Assembly (NCBI GenBank): GCA_030544215.1
Contig: JARZZO010000013.1
Span: 44,031,196 to 44,095,195 of the forward strand
Reading direction: 5' to 3'
DNA: 64,000 bases
From: Zantedeschia hybrid cultivar
Lineage: Eukaryota > Streptophyta > Magnoliopsida > Alismatales > Araceae
The notes under the pieces are model-generated. The model ran no database searches. It saw only the letters and a program-made list of their open reading frames with translations, and was not told where the DNA came from. The position numbers were made by a program, and so were the translations under genes. Shown here piece after piece: positions 57,401-64,000 of the stretch; within the stretch, counting starts at the first letter, position 1; the number at the start of each line of letters is the position of its first letter.

Positions 57401-59433
57401 GGATTGTTTTGCTTGGGAGTGTGCATGGAGACTGCAAAGGGACTTGGGTAACCTTTTTAAACTGGTCACATGCCTCTCAGTTCTGACAGGGGGGTGGTAT
57501 CTATCAGATTTGAACATAGGGAAGACTTAGGAGGGTTGGTCAGGAAGCGTTTGCGTTTTCTTCATGTTTCCAGGGAAATAGAGAATCACAGGTAAGTGTT
57601 TTCCCAGAAAGTAAAGAAATCATGGGAAGATGGAAAATATTTCCTGATGGGGAGGGGTGGGGACTGGGGAAGTATACTCCGGGGAAAAAGGGAATATTCT
57701 CGGAATATGGGGATAATGTCCCCAACTAACTTTTACTTGCATTTGAAAAACTTGGGGAAGTTAGTTGAGGAAGTAATTTCCCCAGGAAATTTTGAGAATG
57801 CAAAACCCCCTTAGGCTTGATGGGGGAATTGGGATGTAATATCTATTTTTTTTGAAGCAAGGAAGACAGAAGATCAGGACCCCAGATTGACTGGTCTAGA
57901 TCCAACCTGGAGTGGGATTGGATAAGCTGAATCAGCCGATCGAGAGAGAAAGGCAGTTCCTGGATTGGCTTCGTTTTTAATTTTTTAAAATATGAAAAAA
58001 GGAAAATTCAGAAAATAGTGAAAATCAAGAAAGTGAATATGACATGGCATTCAAATAGGTTTGAGGGTGGTGGCCAGGGGGACTGGGGGATGGGATCTCT
58101 TTCATGCATTGAGATCCCAACCCAAATATTGGAGAGGGTTGCACTTGCATCGGCCGGTCCATAGTTGGATTAGATGAGCCTAACCAAGTCCAAGCCGTTT
58201 TGGCCTAATTTTGGGCCATTTCAGCCTTTTTTTTCCTTTTATGTTCAGGAGGGGATCGGGTGTTTTGTAGGGCTGTGTTATACAAATTCGTGTGGTAGAA
58301 TTCACTATCCTAAAATATAGACTTCCTACAAGTGATAATTGGTTGCAAATATTTACTAAATTTAGAGCAAATTCAGAACTCAAAAACAGAGTGGATGTGA
58401 TTAATTTATCTCCAACAAAATAATAGGCTTTCTTATCTTTCCGGTATTCCCATGGAGTTGCTCAACATTAGAGGCAATAACAACTTGTGCCCTCCTAACT
58501 GAAATGACTGTTAGTTACTGATTGGTTGGATGACGGCTAATATCCCTGCACCATAGATGCTCGACCATAATGCTTTGTGTTCACAGTACCAAAGTGGATT
58601 AATGCCAAAGCCTACAGATCTTCTGGATGACAGCCATATTGCCCAAAATGTATCCTGCACGTAGCTACCAACATTCTAATGTAATTTCATGAACATCATG
58701 AGTATAAAGTTTGTTTCATGTTTATTATCACTATTTCTTTTCAATTGCTGTCACCGTTATGTTTTCAGAATCAACTGCGCACTGCCATTCTTAGTGGTAG
58801 ATATTCATCATTGTGCCTCATGTTTGAGATGTTTATATTCAGGTCATTCCTCAGGAAGCAGTCCAATCCCTATTTAGAGCTTGTAAATCAGGTGAATTTG
58901 ATGTGGCGAACAAGACAGTAAATAACATAATTGCCGAGGGTTACCCTGTTTCTCAGATGCTCTCGCAGGTCCTTGAATTTCACCTTATGCATTTCGTGCT
59001 ATTTGTGAAACATTTTTATTGCATGAGTATGGTAATTGCCATTGAAATGGTCTCCCCTTCTCCCTCTCCTTGCAGTTTTTCGACCTGATTGTTGCTACAG
59101 ATGATATTTCTGATGAACCGAAGGCACGGATATGCAAGAGACTTGCTGAAGCAGATAAGGTTGTCAACCATTTCACTATAAGCTTTTTTTCTCTGATGCT
59201 CATTTGTGTGCGGGAACATTCAGTTAGAAAATTGCTGGGGGAATGATGGTACATGAATGAATTTAATTGCTAGATATGCCCACTTGCAGTCACTGAGTTG
59301 CATCTATCTCACCTTTGTCCCGCTTCCTTTTCAGTGCCTAATTGATGGGGCAGATGAATATTTGCAGCTGATGGATGTAGCCAGCCACACAATGCGAGCT
59401 CTTTGTAACATGTCCCAGGAGTTTGAATTTTGA
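39456..59433 (+). CDS. RFC4: Replication factor C subunit 4 (clamp-loader AAA+ ATPase)
   Basis: Small subunit of the RFC complex that loads PCNA onto primed DNA in the nucleus. Twelve exons: 39456-39499, 39608-39686, 39768-39847, 44504-44626, 44709-44778, 44880-44953, 45044-45164, 45275-45337, 45497-45556, 58843-58968, 59076-59159, 59335-59433. All junctions are GT-AG and in frame, giving 340 aa, typical for the family. Walker A GPPGTGKT (49-56), Walker B IIVLDEAD (118-125), sensor 1 ICNYISR (151-157), arginine-finger SRC (164-166), sensor 2 GDLRRAI (about 208-214), then the RFC collar domain ending SQEFEF. Residues match Arabidopsis RFC4 (EMB1968, At1g21690) closely as I recall it. Introns 3 (4.66 kb) and 9 (13.3 kb) are full of transposons. 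No coding lesion was seen, so the gene is probably functional. Confidence 0.96.
40400..40867. mobile_element. GGGAC/GTCCC-rich TIR element
   Basis: The left end CATAGTTCTCAATCCTGTCC matches the reverse-complemented right end CATAGTTGCTAACCCCGTCC. The flanks GATAGATC (40392-40399) and CATAGATC (40868-40875) match at 7 of 8. Subterminal zones are repeats of GGGACGGGCT/GGGACAAGCC and their complements; the middle is AT-rich and non-coding. The structure parallels the GATCGG elements. Confidence 0.7.
41449..41946 (-). mobile_element. 5'-truncated L1 LINE tail with 15-bp TSD
   Basis: CATATCAAATAAAAC flanks both sides (41434-41448 and 41947-41961). The minus strand ends in an A-run (T-run at 41450-41457). 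It encodes a zf-RVT segment with CSLCGVEEETSDHVFCDYPF and a W..L motif, the C-terminus of L1 ORF2. About 500 bp remain. Confidence 0.85.
43207..43644 (+). mobile_element. 5'-truncated LINE 3' end with 13-bp TSD
   Basis: ATCATAATGCTTA occurs at 43194-43206 and 43645-43657, and an A-rich tail (AAAAAAATAA) precedes the right copy. The T-rich 3' part (GTACCTGCTGCTTTTTGTTCAATGAATTG, shown only to describe it) resembles an L1 3' UTR. Two frames remain open by chance; no domain is recognised. Confidence 0.7.
45390..45416. repeat. (CA)n microsatellite in RFC4 intron 8
   Basis: About 13 CA units, between RFC4 exons 8 and 9. Confidence 0.9.
46156..47244. mobile_element. TIR element with CCTAGGC words, host of a nested insertion
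   Basis: The left end CTATGTTATCAAAGGTGA and the reverse-complemented right end CTATGTAGTCAAAGGCGA are close. The flanks AATTTGAT (46148-46155) and AATTTCAT (47245-47252) match at 7 of 8. Subterminal DNA carries CACCTAGGCAA, GAGTGCCTAGGC and CTCGCCT words. Without the inner insertion it is about 500 bp. Non-coding; an 8-bp TSD suggests hAT. Confidence 0.65.
46336..46922. mobile_element. GGATAT/CGGAT-rich TIR element with 10-bp TSD
   Basis: The ends are AGGGCTGTAAACGGAGC and, reverse-complemented, AGGGCTGTAAAATGATCC. The perfect flanking repeat AATGGTCAAT is at 46326-46335 and 46923-46932. Both subterminal zones (46350-46490, 46745-46905) repeat CGGATAT, GGAGCGGAT and ATCCGG words; the centre is AT-rich. 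A 9-10-bp duplication fits a Mutator-like non-autonomous element. Confidence 0.85.
47622..49423 (-). repeat. 3' LTR of the chromovirus
   Basis: On the minus strand it begins TGGTGAGGACACC and ends CCGCGTCA. It contains GC-rich sequence, a G-run (11 Gs at about 48756-48766) and a GAA/CTT-rich stretch near 48990. The last codons of the polyprotein (from 49423 down to the stop at 49312) lie inside this LTR. Confidence 0.97.
49312..51174 (-). pseudogene. Chromovirus pol, C-terminal part: RNase H end, integrase, chromodomain
   Basis: In frame with the upstream part but separated from it by a TAG (51172-51174). Begins with the RNase H end (LYSDHEALRFLHAQ, VADALSRR). Integrase follows: an HHCC zinc-binding region (HAGGLAGHFGRNKT..CRIC), catalytic-core Asp in SMDFV, Asp in IVSDRD, and Glu in DGQTEVVNRS. 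A DNA-binding tail and a chromodomain (ILDEQVV..YLVHWRGRP..DDTWI) close it. The stop is at 49312-49314 within the LTR. All catalytic residues are present. Confidence 0.93.
51172..52812 (-). pseudogene. Chromovirus pol, central part: reverse transcriptase and RNase H
   Basis: Continues the gag-protease frame after a TGA (52813-52815). Protease end LILGRPWL is followed by a Ser/Thr-rich linker. Reverse transcriptase has LLAPKKDGTWRMCVDSRAIN, LKSGYHQVRI, MPFGLSNAPSTF and catalytic YFDD; RNase H begins FEVSCDASGVGIGG. It stops at a TAG where relatives have Trp, in ALRY*RHY. Both premature stops are consistent with TGG to TGA or TAG transitions. Confidence 0.93.
52813..54924 (-). pseudogene. Chromovirus gag-protease
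   Basis: About 703 aa before a premature TGA. N-terminal residues are Ser/Asp-rich. Residues about 130-270 form a striking Arg/Asp-rich low-complexity block built on DRYDR/DRHDR units. A gag core follows (WEASMNRYFDWMGM, LTGQAQTYWSNVE, MKVKLREKYLP). Then come a Pro-rich stretch, a CCHC zinc knuckle (CYNCQGFGHFKSQC) and the aspartic protease VIIDSGSCINAIS. The exact start Met is uncertain; MPTRNGA and MSAPAS are alternative in-frame starts. Confidence 0.9.
55078..55089 (-). promoter_or_regulatory. Chromovirus primer-binding site (initiator tRNA-Met)
   Basis: The minus strand reads TGGTATCAGAGC, four bases after the 5' LTR ends in CGTCA. Confidence 0.93.
55094..56896 (-). repeat. 5' LTR of the chromovirus
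   Basis: Direct repeat of 47622-49423. Differences seen by eye include several at 55180-55192, single transitions at about 55313, 55342, 55367, 55410 and 55440, one lost G at about 55985, and a longer G-run with an extra T near 56227-56241. The flanking TSD copy follows at 56897-56901. Confidence 0.97.
56902..58842. other. Remaining part of RFC4 intron 9
   Basis: No gene recognised. 57880-58270 has GATC/CCGATC-rich words starting GCAAGGAAGACAGAAGATCAGG, similar to the GATCGG element terminus, but no right end could be fixed. Confidence 0.4.
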
Positions 59434-60041
59434 CCAAAAACCGTTCGTACAGGCGAGAGCGTATGAAACTCCGTTCTCCTCAGCGTGCTTAGCATGCATG
59501 CTTGTTTCCCCCATGCTAAGAGAAAACAGTTGTTGCTGATCTGATGGTCTGTACCTTGGTGTTTATACAACATATACTCCTGATGATTCAGATGTTCGGT
59601 GTCTTTTGACTGTCAAAGTTATCTCACTTTCCTATTTCCTTCTAGTGTTACTTCCCACAGCCATCCAATTTTGATGTCATCAAGGACAGACATTGTTGAA
59701 AAGGTTTGGCCTTCTTTTCTTTCCCCCTTGCCTTGGCTAAGCTTCTCCAGAGCCTGGAGCTCCAGGAGGGGCTGGTTTGGTCATTCTATGAGGAAGCATG
59801 CTCAACATTGAGCTGCTATAGGCATTCATAGCCAGCTTTTATTTGCTGCTTGTAGTGGATGCAAGGATGAGCAGTAGGTGCCTGTTGTTTGGTCGCGGAA
59901 TTGCTGCTGTGGCCATGGTGGATGTTTATAGGAAGGTTGGATAACGCAGAGGAGCTGGAATTAGCTGCCATGGCCATTGATAACCGGAATGGAGGCTGGG
60001 GATGCCCTCTGTTAGGGGCTGTTCGCCTGTTCCTACCATAA
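59434..60041. other. RFC4 3' flank
   Basis: Sequence after the RFC4 stop, containing the 3' UTR. No second gene is supported; short open frames have no motif. Confidence 0.4.
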
Positions 60042-60191
60042 TGGAACTGTTTGTTTCATCGTAGAACACTCTAGTCACCAGTTTCAAAAACATGGATTTT
60101 AAATCAGCGAGTTTCTACAGTTTTACAATTGTGAAAATTTAATGATTCTAAAGCTAATAAATGATCCAGTTTCGACAAAACAAACAATCCC
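60042..60191. mobile_element. CTGTTTGTTT-family MITE
   Basis: The left end GGAACTGTTTGTTTCATCG and the reverse-complemented right end GGGATTGTTTGTTTTGTCG match. About 150 bp, with the TTTCAAAAACATGGATTTTAAATCA block also found in the copies at 25.4 and 27 kb. Confidence 0.7.
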
Positions 60192-60768
60192 TTTTAAAGA
60201 ATGGCCACAAAATCATATATAATCAGATCTGAAAGGTAAGCTTCTTGCCCTTTTCTACCAATTTTGCTGATAATCCACGTCAACCGGGTTGGAAGGCGTC
60301 TCCCAAGTGGCAAGGATGGGCATTGCTCGATCCCTACATGTCAAGTTTCAGGTTTCCCTCTCCGTCCACGTACCCCTCGTTAACGGGTATTTGGATTCGT
60401 TATATTAAGAAGTTATTTAAAATCTTTGTTAGTATTCATTTTTTGATAAATTTTTTTAATAATTAAAAAGTTTAAATATACAAAGTTTTAATATATGAAA
60501 AAATTAACAATTTATAAATTTTGAATTTTAAAATCTATTTTATCTATCGATCTAAATTTACGTAGGAATATATTCAAACATGTTGGTGGATGTGGGAACG
60601 AGTGTTTTCGTTTTTGACTCTTATAATTATCGAAAATTTATTTCCGTTTCTTATAATTTAATAGGTGTTCTTTAACGAAGTTCAGTATCCTTTAATAAAA
60701 ATGGAAATGAAACAGATAATCGGAACTCGGGCATTCATTGACGGTCCTAATTTAGATGAACATGATTT

Positions 60769-60972
60769 TTGAGGAAGAATAATACTTGTTGCACTATGTG
60801 CATTAGAGTACCGTAGACTGCTCATACTGCTTTTTTAATTTTTTAAACTTTTCGATCTTATGTGTGAAACCCTTTGGATTACTCTCACCTCTCGGGATTT
60901 TAGTTAAAAAAGATGTTGGTGCACGAGGCTGTGGGGGTTATTGCTTATTGCAGCAAGTATTACTCTTGAGAA
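60769..60972. mobile_element. Putative MITE (AATACTTGTTGCA ends)
   Basis: TTGAGGAAGAATAATACTTGTTGCA on the left is mirrored by GCAGCAAGTATTACTCTTGAG on the right (about 200 bp). The same terminal words occur at 61494-61860. Confidence 0.5.
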
Positions 60973-61493
60973 TACCCACCCATGCAGCTTTATCTGCTTT
61001 TCCTTATGCTGAAAATAATTGCAATCGGATCCTGAAAAAGGTAAAAGATTCGACTTTAAATCCGATCTCGGTTGGAGATCAGATACCAATTTTACCCGTT
61101 TCCTGAATCGAATCAAATTCTTCCGGTTTTTGGGTTGGATAGAACATGGATAGACTTGTAGACGCGTCGAAAGTAAAAAGAGGTTTTGACTAGGTCCGAT
61201 CCGCAGTTGGAAATCGGATCCTATGTGATCTCTTCCCAATCGAATCAAAATCAAAATATTCTCAGATCAAGGATCAAATCCATGGGTCGGCAGATTTTAG
61301 CTAGTTGTCAGGGAAGTTGAAATGTAGATAAAAAGCGGGGTAAAATTAGAAGTTACCCCTCTCAAATTCCGATGGTATAACTACACTGATTACATCTCAT
61401 AATTTTTTAGTAATACTTTTTTTAGATGTCCAGGGAAATCCGGTTGGCCGGTAAATCCCGGGGAAACTACTGTGCGGGGGGATGAAGAGAATT

Positions 61494-61860
61494 TTTGAGT
61501 AATACTTGTTGCACCACTCGCGGTGCAGCACCGCGAGCGGGCAACCGTCTGATTTGAATTGATCGGACAGCTACAACAGCAACAATTTTTTTTTTGGAAA
61601 TTTTTTAGGTCAATCCCATCATGTCCGTACAATCCGATCACCGATTGGATAATTAAAAAAAAATGAAAAAATGAAAAAAATGAAATGTTCATTGGCCCTG
61701 ATCTTTTACTTTTCAAATTTTTTTAGATCGTCTGATTGGCGGTCGGATTTATACGGACGTATCGAACACGATGGGCCGACCTAAAAAAATTAAAAAAAAA
61801 AAACATTTAGACTGCATCCCATGCAGTGTAACAACTTGCTAAAATGCAAATATTACTCAT
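61494..61860. mobile_element. Fold-back MITE (GAGTAATACTTGTTGCACC ends)
   Basis: The left end TTGAGTAATACTTGTTGCAC is mirrored by CAACTTGCTAAAATGCAAATATTACTCA. Inside is a second inverted repeat: GGTCAATCCCATCATG..CCGTACAA (about 61608-61632) versus ATACGGACGTATCGAACACGATGGGCCGACC (about 61751-61781). A perfect 10-bp palindrome, CTCGCGGTGC-A-GCACCGCGAG, is at 61517-61537. Non-coding. Confidence 0.6.
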
Positions 61861-62397
61861 AATCTTTTGTTGATGATTTGCGAGTTTAAAATCGATTGAG
61901 CTAAGTATGGGTAAGATATACGATTTTAGTTCGTCTTAACTTAAAATTGGTTGAAAACAATATCCCAAAAGTGATAGACTTGTGGGTTGGATGGTAAAGA
62001 ATGACCTTCCAAATAGGAAAGTCACGGGTTTAAGGGCCGTTGGGTATGTGAAAACATCTTTTTATGAAGTATATTTTTAATAAAATAATATGTCCCAAAT
62101 TTTTTGAGGGCCATTGGGTGTATGAAAACATCTCTTTACGCGATATACTTTCAATAGCAAAACATGTCCCAGATTTTGATCCCCACAAAAGTAATATTTC
62201 GAGCTAATCTTTTAAGACTCATGTTATATTTATCTTTAGACAAGATCTAGTTGGATAATTGCGTCTAAGTTGGGGGACGTAGACGATTTATGGATCTTAA
62301 GTGACACAATTCAATCAACATCCATCCACAAATGAGCTGCAAATGCTGTTAAAAATTGGTTAAAGGCTATAATTGTTTTTTTGAGATTTTTTATGAT

Positions 62398-62586
62398 GGA
62401 CCTCATCATGCTCAACATGTGGGTACAATTATCTTCGATTGAATGATTTAAAATTTTTAAAACATAAAAAAATAAGCCCAATTAAGTGTTCGACATGTTC
62501 ATTGGGTCAATGTTTTATTTTATATATTTTTTTGAGTCATCCAATCGAAGATCGAATTGTACGGGTGTGTCAAGCATGATATGACC
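62398..62586. repeat. Inverted repeat related to the preceding MITE
   Basis: The left arm GGACCTCATCATGCTC..GTACAATTATCTTCGATTG is mirrored by CCAATCGAAGATCGAATTGTAC..CAAGCATGATATGACC. It shares the arm consensus of 61494-61860. A related word (GCAGCGAGTATAACTC) lies at about 62679. Confidence 0.6.
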
Positions 62587-62599
62587 ATTATAACATACT

Positions 62600-63683
62600 C
62601 TTAAAAAATAAAAATAATAATATTTGCTAGTAGAACCATCCTACTTACGTTGCTGACTGCACCACACCACAAACAGTGCAGCGAGTATAACTCATAGAGA
62701 ATAAATGACTAGAATCAACCATCGGTTAAAACTGGCCTTTAGAATTAGAACTAGAATCAATTAGAAAACTAGTTCAATTATAATATCTGATTTTAATTCC
62801 TTGTCTATTGAGATCCAGAGAATGCAATGTTTACCCAAAAATTCTCGTTCATGTCAAATTTAATATAAAAAGTTTTGGAATTCTTAAATGTATAATAAAC
62901 TATCACATTTGTATGTATCTAACCTTCATATATTGCTATAAATACCCCTAACATCTTCGGTTGCAGTTATATGGCTCCGGTCAAAATTCTATGAACTCTA
63001 ATAAAATATGCTAATATACTCCTACAGTCATCAAAATTTTACATATATACTTTTGACTTCATTAAAATTTATGAATTTTTTTTGATGTATTCAGTTGAAG
63101 TTTGTAACATTTTGACGAAAGATGGTAGGGGCATACATAAACAATATGTGGGAGATTAAGGTACACACACAAATATAGTAATTTATAAGGATATATATAA
63201 AATAAAAACAATATTTTAAAATCACGAAAGGCTTCCTGGCTCCAACCCAACCTACATAATTGTATAATTTGATCTCCAATTGGACCATCTAATTTTTGAA
63301 TTTTTATTTTTTTTAGATCATTCGACCGGAAGTCATTAGTTTTTGAATTCTTAATTTTTTTAAAGTCATTCTATTAGAAATTGAATTTTGCCTAGAACTG
63401 AGACCATGTAAGACCGAATCTCTCACATGAATAGTGACTTCAGACTATCATTGATCACTGTCGAATCTCTCAACTCTATAAAGTTCAATTTTTCTATTCT
63501 TCTATCCCTAAATGTCTATATCATCGGATTGACGTGTGTCGACTTGAACGAATTAATTGTATAAAAAGAATCTAAGTCGGTACAATTTGATCAAATCTGT
63601 GTAATTTAAAAAATCATTTTTATATAATTTGATCAAAGTATGAGTCAATCTAACTCGCACTCAAACTCGGCGACAAACCCTGG
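62600..63683. other. AT-rich intergenic region
   Basis: No gene, RNA or complete transposon recognised. 63255-63330 has another partial copy of the ATTTTTTTTAGATCATTCGACCGGAAGTC arm. Confidence 0.4.
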
Positions 63684-63919
63684 TCCACGCTCCAGATCCA
63701 ACTTCCTCTATCGCCCTCCACCCTCCCGACTATGACGGCGGCACAATACTCTGACCTAGTCATGGTTTTGATCACCCCTTCTCAGGTCTCCACCTGTGCC
63801 GTTCTATAACCACATCACACAGCACCTCCAAACTCGGTAAAACCCCCCTTTTTCGTTAGTATCCCTGTGTGTGTGTGTGTTCGCTGCTGCTGACGAGTGT
63901 AACGACAAAAAGCTCCACC
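63684..63919 (+). promoter_or_regulatory. 5' leader/promoter region of the last gene
   Basis: A switch from AT-rich to C-rich sequence marks a 5' region. It has a (GT)n run at about 63868-63880. A 25-codon upstream open frame starts ATGACGGCGGC at 63732 and stops with TAA at 63807-63809. Confidence 0.4.
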
Positions 63920-64000
63920 ATGACGACGGCGGCGGCTGGCGAGTATACCCCCCTCCCCCTCCCCCTCCCCTCCCACTTCGCCGCCCTCGCCATTACCGAG
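63920..64000 (+). CDS. 5' end of an unidentified protein-coding gene (cut by window edge)
   Basis: ATG in a good plant context (CACCATGACG), then 27 open codons to the window end: MTTAAAGEY, a Pro/Leu repeat, SHFAALAITE. GC-rich codons and a C-rich leader match the first exons of the other genes here. The peptide is too short to assign a family. Confidence 0.5.
   Translation, partial: MTTAAAGEYTPLPLPLPSHFAALAITE

Larger units (their letters stand above)
45557..58842 (+). other. RFC4 intron 9 (13,286 bp)
   Basis: Donor GTAAGT after ...LISVSG, acceptor TTTATATTCAG before VIPQEAVQ. Contents in order are a nested pair of TIR elements (46156-47244), an antisense Ty3/gypsy chromovirus (47622-56896), then about 1.9 kb of single-copy-like sequence with a possible decayed GATC-rich element (57880-58270). 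Coding phase is preserved across it. Confidence 0.9.

Noticed and set aside
1..64000. CRISPR arrays, operons, riboswitches or prokaryotic defence systems
   Set aside because: No regularly spaced identical repeats with unique spacers; all genes are split eukaryotic genes.

Overview
The window is a piece of a flowering-plant nuclear genome. It has split genes with GT-AG introns, plant MITEs, Ty1/copia, Ty3/gypsy, L1 and RTE retroelements, and a nuclear tRNA. Very GC-rich first exons joined to AT-rich introns suggest a monocot; this is an inference. No prokaryotic, organellar or CRISPR features were seen.

Layout. 1-8883 is retroelement debris. A decayed copia copy (minus) occupies 1-3121 and carries a small GATCGG-rich MITE. 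A decayed gypsy gag (minus) follows, then repeat- and pyrimidine-rich DNA. Last is the 5' end of a second copia element with PBS and a 181-bp LTR (8703-8883). That LTR abuts intron 2 of a gene for an organelle-type 5'-3' exonuclease (minus), of which only exons 1-2 (9035-9682) are visible. 10160-13313 is an old RTE LINE (minus) that still has a 19-bp target-site duplication (TSD). 13.3-17.4 kb is AT-rich intergenic DNA.

17949-24162 is a complete four-exon gene (plus) for a serine hydroxymethyltransferase of the plant SHM6/SHM7 class, 569 aa, with a hAT/MULE-like element and a 34-nt poly-C run in intron 2. A tRNA-Arg(UCU) lies at 25267-25339. The 25-36 kb spacer holds a MITE family, including two head-to-head copies that form a ~637-bp palindrome, and a recent 4.75-kb L1 LINE with a perfect TSD. 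A small membrane-protein gene (minus) is at 36435-36665.

39456-59433 is a 12-exon gene (plus) for replication factor C subunit 4 (340 aa); the predicted splices keep frame throughout. Introns 3 and 9 have been inflated by transposons. Intron 9 is 13.3 kb and holds a nested pair of TIR elements and a 9.3-kb antisense chromovirus (LTRs 1802/1803 bp, TSD AGAAA, about 99% LTR identity by eye). From 60 kb onward there are more MITEs, and the 5' end of another plus-strand gene begins at 63920 and runs off the window.

Host functions are housekeeping: organellar nucleic-acid processing, one-carbon metabolism, an arginine tRNA and the DNA-clamp loader. They do not form an operon-like system. The main interest is the layered transposon history inside and between these genes. 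I found no convincing new biological system.
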